A DNA stretch of 11,111 bases from an uncultured Gammaproteobacteria bacterium (GTDB lineage Bacteria; Pseudomonadota; Gammaproteobacteria; Rariloculales; Rariloculaceae): the NCBI GenBank assembly GCA_946887385.1, contig CAMPKU010000148.1, forward strand, positions 1-11,111. The letters are read 5' to 3'. The notes beneath the pieces were generated by a model. It did not search any database and had not been told where the DNA came from. It worked only from the letters and a program-made list of their open reading frames with translations. Shown one piece after another: positions 7,161 to 11,111 of the stretch. Numbering within the stretch: the first letter of the stretch is position 1; each line of letters starts with the position of its first letter. The position numbers and the translations under genes are program-made.

Positions 7161-8450
7161 TTACTCCGGATCGTCGCGGGCAATGGATCGGTGCGCGATG
7201 TCGGTTCGATAGAAGGCACCATCCCAGGTGATCTCGCGCGCTCGGCGGTAAGCCGCATCACGCGCGGCGCGCACGGTTGCGCCCGTGCCTACGACGCACA
7301 GCACGCGGCCGCCGTCAGTCACAACCTGATCGCCGACCATTTGAGTGCCCGCGTGAAAGATTTTCACGTCGACACTCGTTGGACTGTGAAGGCCCGCTAT
7401 TGGCTTGCCTTTTTCGTAGTTGTCCGGGTAGCCGCGACTGGCCATGACGATGCCCACCGCCGCGCGCGGGTCCCACTCGAGCGGCTGCTCGCCGAGCGTG
7501 CCGTTGAAACACTGCATGCACAGGGCGACCAAGTCGGAGCGCAGGCGGAACAGGATCGGCTGCGTTTCGGGGTCACCCAGGCGACAGTTGAACTCGATGA
7601 CGCGCGGCTGGCCCGCGCCGTCGATCATGAGGCCGGCGTAGAGGAAGCCGCGATAGTAAATGCCGTCGGCGGCGAGACCGCGCACCGTCGGCAGCATGAT
7701 CTCGCGCATGACGCGCTCGTGTACCTCGGGCGTGACGACGGGCGCGGGCGAGTAGGCGCCCATGCCGCCCGTGTTGGGCCCGCGGTCGCCGTCGTCGCGC
7801 GTCTTGTGGTCTTGCGAGCTCGCGAGCGGCACCACGCGCGTGCCGTCGATGACGGCGATGAAGCTCGCTTCCTCGCCGACCAGGAAGTCCTCGATCACCA
7901 CGGTGGCGCCGGCGTCGCCGAATTGGCGTTGGCGCAGCACACTATCCAGCGTCTGCTCGGCTTCGGCCACGGAGGGCGCGATGATCACGCCCTTGCCGGC
8001 CGCGAGCCCGTCCGCCTTGATGACGATCGGCGGCGTGCGCGTGCGCACGTAGTCGCGGGCGCTCTCGAAATCGGTGAAGGCGGCGTAATCGGCCGTCGGG
8101 ATTCGATGCCGTTTGAGAAATTCCTTTGTGAATGCTTTCGAGCCTTCGAGCTGAGCGCCGGCGGCGCGCGGTCCGAAGCACTTCAGTCCGGCGGCCTCGA
8201 AGCTGTCCACGATGCCTGCCACCAGCGGGATCTCGGGCCCGACGATGGTGAGCGCCACCGCCTCGCGGTCGGCCAGCGCGATGAGGGCGGCGGCGTCGGT
8301 GGCAGCCACGGGCACATTGCGTGTTTTTGGTTCCGCGGCCGTGCCGGCATTACCGGGCGCGCAAAGCACTTCGCTGACTTGCGGCGATTGCGCCACTTTC
8401 CAGGCGAGCGCGTGCTCGCGTCCGCCACCTCCGACGATCAAGACCTTCAC
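7161..8450 (-). CDS. purD: Phosphoribosylamine-glycine ligase (GAR synthetase)
   Basis: Second step of de novo purine synthesis: 5-phosphoribosylamine + glycine + ATP to glycinamide ribonucleotide + ADP + Pi, in the cytoplasm. The 429-residue length is normal for PurD. The N-terminal domain opens V-L-I-V-G-G-G-G-R-E-H-A (3-14) and contains I-V-G-P-E-I-P-L (69-76). The ATP-grasp core has I-K-A-D-G-L-A-A-G-K-G-V (144-155), followed by T-R-D-D-G-D-R-G-P-N-T-G-G-M-G-A (217-232) and the metal/ATP-binding E-F-N-C-R-L-G-D-P-E-T-Q (286-297). The GTG start is chosen because GGGAG lies about 8 bases upstream and the protein begins at the first strand of the Rossmann-like domain; the frame stays open far upstream across purH but that is a shadow. 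Only 17 bases separate it from purH, so both are one transcription unit. Confidence 0.97.
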   Translation of the reverse strand: MKVLIVGGGGREHALAWKVAQSPQVSEVLCAPGNAGTAAEPKTRNVPVAATDAAALIALADREAVALTIVGPEIPLVAGIVDSFEAAGLKCFGPRAAGAQLEGSKAFTKEFLKRHRIPTADYAAFTDFESARDYVRTRTPPIVIKADGLAAGKGVIIAPSVAEAEQTLDSVLRQRQFGDAGATVVIEDFLVGEEASFIAVIDGTRVVPLASSQDHKTRDDGDRGPNTGGMGAYSPAPVVTPEVHERVMREIMLPTVRGLAADGIYYRGFLYAGLMIDGAGQPRVIEFNCRLGDPETQPILFRLRSDLVALCMQCFNGTLGEQPLEWDPRAAVGIVMASRGYPDNYEKGKPIAGLHSPTSVDVKIFHAGTQMVGDQVVTDGGRVLCVVGTGATVRAARDAAYRRAREITWDGAFYRTDIAHRSIARDDPE

Positions 8451-8467
8451 CGCTTCGCTCCCTGAGT

Positions 8468-10099
8468 TCAGTGACGGAAATGGCGCATGCCCGTGAATAC
8501 CATCGTCATACCGTGCTCGTCCGCGGCTTTGATGACTTCTTCGTCGCGCATCGAGCCGCCGGGCTGCACGACGGCCATGACGCCGCGCTCGGCCGCAGCG
8601 TCGATGCCGTCGCGGAACGGGAAAAACGCGTCCGACGCAAGCACGGCGCCGCTCACGTCGAGCTTGGCCTCTTCGGCCTTCAGGGCTGCGATGCGCGCGC
8701 TCATGACTCGGCTCGGTTGCCCGGCGCCGATGCCGATGGTGGCGCCGTCGCGCGCCAGCACGATGGCGTTCGATTTCACGAACTTCACCGCGGTGAAGGC
8801 AAATTTCAGGTCGCGCAGCTCGCCGGTCGTGGGTTGCCGCTGGCTGACGACTTTGGCAGCGGCCACGTCGACGCGCCCGTCGTCGCGCGCCTGTACGAGC
8901 AGGCCGCCCTCGATGGTCTTGAGCTCGAGCGCAAGCTCCTGCGCCGCGGACGATTCCGTGGGCCAGCCCGCCTCGAGAACGCGAATGCCTTGCTTCTTCG
9001 CCAAAGCTGCACGAGCAGCTCTGCCGACTTCCGGCGCCACGATGACCTCGGCGAACTGCTGCGCGACGATGGCTTCGGCCGCCGCTTGATCGAGCGCTCG
9101 GTTGAATGCGATGACGCCGCCGAACGCCGACGTAGAGTCGGTGCGATAGGCGAGCTGGTACGCGGTTACGGGCGTAGCCGCGGTTGCGATGCCGCAAGGG
9201 CTCGCATGTTTCACGATCACGCAGGCCGCGGCCTCGAATGCCTTCACGGCCTGATACGCGGCATCCGCGTCGACGAGATTGTTGAACGAAAGCTCTTTGC
9301 CTTGCAGCTGGATGGCGTGCGCAACGGAGCCCGGCGTGTCTGCCGCGCTGCGGTAGAGCGCCGCGGCCTGATGCGGGTTTTCGCCGTAGCGCAGCGGTTG
9401 CAGCAAGCTCCAGCTTCTTTGCAAGGGGTTCGGCCACTCGTCGTGCGCCGGGCTGTGCGCGCGCAGATAGTGACTGATGGCCATGTCGTACCGCGCCGTG
9501 TGGCTGAACGCTTTGATGGCGAGTTGGCGGCGCAGCGCAGACGGTACGCCGCCGTCGGCGAGCGCTGCGAGCACGGTGTCGTAGTCGGCGCGATCGACGA
9601 CGACGGCGATGTGCTCGTGGTTCTTGGCCGCTGCGCGCAACATTGCGGGCCCGCCGACATCGATGTTCTCGATGGCTTCGGCGTCGGTGCAATCCGGCCG
9701 GGCCGTCGTAGCCTCGAACGGATACAAATTCACTGCGAGCAAGTCGATGGCGCCGATACCATGGCTCTCGAGCACCGTGTCGTCGATGCCGCGGCGTGCA
9801 AGCAGACCGCCGTGAATGTGCGGGTGCAGGGTTTTGACGCGGCCGTCCATGATCTCGGGGAAGCCCGTGATGGCCGCGACTTCGGTAACGTTGATGCCGG
9901 CGCTGCGCAGCACTTCCGCCGTGCCGCCCGTGGAGATGATTTCGAAGTTGAGCTCTTCGAGCCCCGCCGCAAACGGCGCAAGGCCCTCTTTGTCGGCTAC
10001 GCTGAGCAGCGCGCGGCGCTTCGGCGTGGCTCGTTCCGGCTCACGCGAGCCCACCAGCGGTTGCTTACGCGGTCGTGGCGGCTTGCGGCTCGAGCTCAT
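8468..10099 (-). CDS. purH: Bifunctional AICAR transformylase / IMP cyclohydrolase
   Basis: Catalyses the last two steps to IMP: formylation of AICAR by 10-formyl-THF, then ring closure. The 543-residue protein has the MGS-like IMP cyclohydrolase domain at about 28-160 (R-R-A-L-L-S-V-A-D-K, I-I-S-T-G-G-T, G-R-V-K-T-L-H-P-H-I-H-G-G-L-L). The AICAR transformylase domain at about 165-543 carries R-Y-G-E-N-P-H-Q (237-244) and K-H-A-S-P-C-G (297-303), whose Lys297-His298 align with the catalytic Lys-His pair of ATIC. It also carries S-A-F-G-G-V-I (324-330) and the family C-terminus M-R-H-F-R-H. The ATG overlaps the fis stop as ATGA and has AGGG close upstream. A basic, proline-rich N-terminal extension precedes R-R-A-L-L-S-V; a GTG at codon 16 (10054) would give 528 residues, close to the E. 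coli protein (529), but it lacks a Shine-Dalgarno. I prefer the ATGA-coupled start. Confidence 0.97.
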   Translation of the reverse strand: MSSSRKPPRPRKQPLVGSREPERATPKRRALLSVADKEGLAPFAAGLEELNFEIISTGGTAEVLRSAGINVTEVAAITGFPEIMDGRVKTLHPHIHGGLLARRGIDDTVLESHGIGAIDLLAVNLYPFEATTARPDCTDAEAIENIDVGGPAMLRAAAKNHEHIAVVVDRADYDTVLAALADGGVPSALRRQLAIKAFSHTARYDMAISHYLRAHSPAHDEWPNPLQRSWSLLQPLRYGENPHQAAALYRSAADTPGSVAHAIQLQGKELSFNNLVDADAAYQAVKAFEAAACVIVKHASPCGIATAATPVTAYQLAYRTDSTSAFGGVIAFNRALDQAAAEAIVAQQFAEVIVAPEVGRAARAALAKKQGIRVLEAGWPTESSAAQELALELKTIEGGLLVQARDDGRVDVAAAKVVSQRQPTTGELRDLKFAFTAVKFVKSNAIVLARDGATIGIGAGQPSRVMSARIAALKAEEAKLDVSGAVLASDAFFPFRDGIDAAAERGVMAVVQPGGSMRDEEVIKAADEHGMTMVFTGMRHFRH

Positions 10100-10413
10100 C
10101 GGCCCTGGAGCTTGTAGTCTTTGAGCTTCTTGCGCAGCGTGCCGCGGTTGATGCCGAGGATTTCGGCGGCTTCGCTCTGATTGCCTTTGGTATACATCAA
10201 GACGGCGCGAAACAGCGGCTTTTCCACCTCGCCGATCACGAGCTGGTACAGATCGCCCGGCTTGTGGCCGTTGAGCTGTTGGAAATAGCTCTCCAAACAT
10301 TCGTCCGTGAGACTACTCAGCAGCTTGTTGCGCGTGCTGACATGCGCTCCGTGACTCGTAACGCGCTTGGTTTTTTTGCGTGAAGTTTTTTTTGTGCTCG
10401 TCATGGCAGTCAT
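10096..10413 (-). CDS. fis: DNA-binding protein Fis
   Basis: Nucleoid-associated homodimeric DNA-bending protein that is abundant in fast growth in known Gammaproteobacteria and acts on rRNA, tRNA and many other promoters. The 105-residue protein ends in a strongly conserved Fis helix-turn-helix (about 77-98): G-N-Q-S-E-A-A-E-I-L-G-I then N-R-G-T-L-R-K-K-L. The dimer/core helices at 32-73 include S-Y-F-Q-Q-L-N-G, D-L-Y-Q-L-V and P-L-F-R-A-V-L. The first 20 residues are Lys/Arg/Thr-rich and unlike the N-terminal arm of E. coli Fis (98 residues). ATG 10413 is preferred over the ATG at codon 4, since AGGGGAG lies 7 bases upstream. That Shine-Dalgarno lies in the loop of a perfect hairpin (see 10414-10436). 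Its stop overlaps the purH start (ATGA), so fis and purH are translationally coupled. Confidence 0.96.
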   Translation of the reverse strand: MTAMTSTKKTSRKKTKRVTSHGAHVSTRNKLLSSLTDECLESYFQQLNGHKPGDLYQLVIGEVEKPLFRAVLMYTKGNQSEAAEILGINRGTLRKKLKDYKLQGR

Positions 10414-10436
10414 TACGTTCTCCCCTCTAGAACGTA
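10414..10436 (-). promoter_or_regulatory. Perfect hairpin presenting the fis Shine-Dalgarno in its loop
   Basis: On the minus strand, arm TACGTTCT (10436-10429), loop AGAGGGG (10428-10422), arm AGAACGTA (10421-10414). The arms are exact 8-bp complements, and the hairpin ends at the base before the fis ATG. The loop holds most of the ribosome-binding purine run. It could tune ribosome access to fis or, as DNA, be an operator with dyad symmetry. The symmetry is directly visible; the role is inference. Confidence 0.55.
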
Positions 10437-10460
10437 TCCATTACCCGTTCGGCACTTCTG

Positions 10461-10543
10461 CTGTAAGCGTCACGATAGAGCGCTGCGTCGCGAAAAGCGC
10501 TCTGGTCCCGGCTTCCGCCAGGTATCCATTATCGTTTGACGCT
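10461..10543 (-). ncRNA. Candidate structured 5' leader (three-way junction) of the fis-purH-purD mRNA
   Basis: Read on the minus strand. The outer stem pairs AGCGTCA-AA-CGATA (10543-10530) with TATCG-TGACGCT (10477-10466), 12 base pairs with one AA bulge. Two flanking pairs beyond a U-U mismatch and a CTGC/GCAG match further out (10557-10560 with 10460-10463) could extend it. Inside, hairpin 1 is CCTGGC-GGAA-GCCGGG (10522-10507), a 6-bp stem (one G-U) with a GNRA-type loop. Hairpin 2 is AGAGCGCT/AGCGCTCT (10503-10496 with 10484-10477) around an 11-base loop; its closing pair competes with the outer stem for position 10477. It lies between the predicted promoter and the fis start. It matches no riboswitch class I know. 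The pairing was done by hand, without an energy calculation or covariation data. Confidence 0.4.
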
Positions 10544-10585
10544 AACCCCGTTTCTTGCAGTAGAAGACCGACTCAGGGTGCGAAG

Positions 10586-10594
10586 ATCATAGCA
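10586..10594 (-). promoter_or_regulatory. Extended -10 promoter for fis-purH-purD
   Basis: Read on the minus strand, TGC-TATGAT (10594-10586) is an extended -10 element (TGn plus a 5/6 match to TATAAT). There is no good -35 at 17 bases upstream (GCCAAA), as is common for extended -10 or activator-dependent promoters. Transcription would begin near 10579, giving a leader of about 166 nt. The -35 region is occupied by the tandem repeats at 10598-10624. The promoter lies 45 bases after the stop of the DUF3426 gene. Confidence 0.5.
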
Positions 10595-10597
10595 CGC

Positions 10598-10624
10598 GGC
10601 TCGCAAATTTTGGCTCGGAAATTT
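10598..10624 (-). repeat. Two 13-bp tandem repeats across the -35 region of the fis operon promoter
   Basis: On the plus strand GGCTCGCAAATTT (10598-10610) and GGCTCGGAAATTT (10612-10624) differ at one base and have a 14-bp period. On the minus strand they read AAATTTnCGAGCC and end 3 bases before the extended -10 element. Their A/T-rich halves stand out in GC-rich DNA. The layout suggests binding sites for an activator or repressor that works at the -35 position, or for RNA polymerase alpha; no regulator can be named. Confidence 0.5.
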
Positions 10625-10638
10625 GCGCCACGTGCGCG

Positions 10639-11111
10639 TCAGAGAAATACTTCGTCGGCACCGCAGCTTATCAATGATGCTTCGACTTCAATGCAAACAT
10701 CGAGCTCGAAGCCGTACGCATCCGGACCCGGATCGACGACTTCGAGCTCAGCGCGCGCGGTTTCGCCGGGCGACATCAAGCGCCCGCGCGGCGTGTCGCG
10801 GGGTAGATACTCCGCAGGCGTGAACGTGCGGCTGCCCACGGCTTCTTCCCAACGATCTTTCAAGCGCAGTTGCACGGCGGGATACGGTTGACGTAACGGT
10901 CCGCGATTTTGTATGCGGGCGGTAATCTTGAGGCTGCCGAGACCGCGCGCATTGGGTTCAGCCGTCGCCACCCAATCGACGATTTGGTATTGATGCACGT
11001 CCCAGGTGGGTGTGATCTCGCTGCCGAGCGCCGCCTCGGGGGCGTGGAGCATTGCGGTGAAGGTGCGGTGGTCGACCAGGTGGTGGCGTCTCGCAACGCC
11101 CTGTTGGTGAG
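10639..11111 (-). CDS. DUF3426 domain protein, C-terminal part (5' end outside window)
   Basis: The frame is open to the right edge (156 residues visible), running through the internal Met at 11052, so the start lies outside. The visible part is the C-terminal DUF3426 beta domain of proteins that usually begin with an MJ0042-type zinc ribbon and one membrane segment; those parts are not visible here. Typical signatures are L-K-I-T-A-R-I-Q-N-R-G (a strand with conserved N), Q-P-Y-P-A-V-Q-L-R-L-K-D, R-T-F-T-P-A-E-Y-L and a final pair of strands ending V-C-I-E-V-E. Genes of this type are commonly found next to prmA and fis in Gammaproteobacteria, and this one is followed by fis. Its function is unknown. 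It ends 45 bases before the predicted fis promoter, so read-through into fis is possible. Confidence 0.85.
   Translation of the reverse strand, partial: HQQGVARRHHLVDHRTFTAMLHAPEAALGSEITPTWDVHQYQIVDWVATAEPNARGLGSLKITARIQNRGPLRQPYPAVQLRLKDRWEEAVGSRTFTPAEYLPRDTPRGRLMSPGETARAELEVVDPGPDAYGFELDVCIEVEASLISCGADEVFL

Noticed and set aside
8451..9692. Upstream extension of the purD frame across purH
   Set aside because: It is a shadow over purH with Arg/His-rich composition; PurD homology begins exactly at the GTG at 8450.
8471..10117. 548-codon plus-strand open frame antisense to purH
   Set aside because: Composition is that of a GC-rich antisense shadow and no family motif is seen; purH on the other strand is unmistakable.
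10414..10580. ZTP (pfl) riboswitch, which often precedes purH-type genes
   Set aside because: A CGTGAC string occurs on the minus strand at 10474-10469, but the following conserved pfl segment and its 3' CCGCC-type partner are absent in the right order.
10414..10638. PurR-type operator before the purine genes
   Set aside because: No ACGCAAAC-GTTTGCGT-like palindrome was found; GCGTCAAACGA is only a loose half-site.

Overview
The window is a GC-rich, gene-dense proteobacterial chromosome segment. The best taxonomic clue is the block on the right, read on the minus strand: a DUF3426 protein, then fis, purH and purD. Fis and the DUF3426-fis-purHD order point to Gammaproteobacteria. The absence of dusB between the DUF3426 gene and fis recalls Xanthomonadales/Nevskiales-type genomes more than the enteric dusB-fis order. 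No mobile element, phage gene, CRISPR array, tRNA or rRNA was found.

Left half, plus strand (1-5422). The end of a DUF2945 (TUDOR-like) gene overlaps an AlkA-type DNA glycosylase gene by the bases GTGA. Next comes a 569-residue fusion of a Cof/SPP-like HAD phosphatase to a P-loop ATPase with a conserved-looking C-terminal tail. Nineteen bases after it starts an AIF-like flavoprotein reductase with an N-terminal Rieske domain. A small secreted protein of unknown function, possibly DUF4412-like, follows after a 100-base gap.

Right half, minus strand (5467-11111). A secreted Asp-box beta-propeller gene has its own sigma70-type promoter. Upstream of it lies the fis-purH-purD operon: fis and purH overlap by ATGA, and purH and purD are 17 bases apart. 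This couples a nucleoid protein tied to growth rate to three late/early activities of de novo purine synthesis: GAR synthetase, AICAR transformylase and IMP cyclohydrolase.

The most interesting non-coding stretch is the 225-base gap between the DUF3426 gene and fis. It holds an extended -10 promoter directly preceded by two near-identical 13-bp tandem repeats. It then holds a leader of roughly 166 nt that can fold by eye into a three-way junction: a 12-bp outer stem, a GGAA-tetraloop hairpin and an 8-bp hairpin. Last comes a perfect 8-bp hairpin touching the fis start codon, with the Shine-Dalgarno sequence in its loop. This is the best candidate for an undescribed regulatory element here, and the folding is inferred by hand, not computed.
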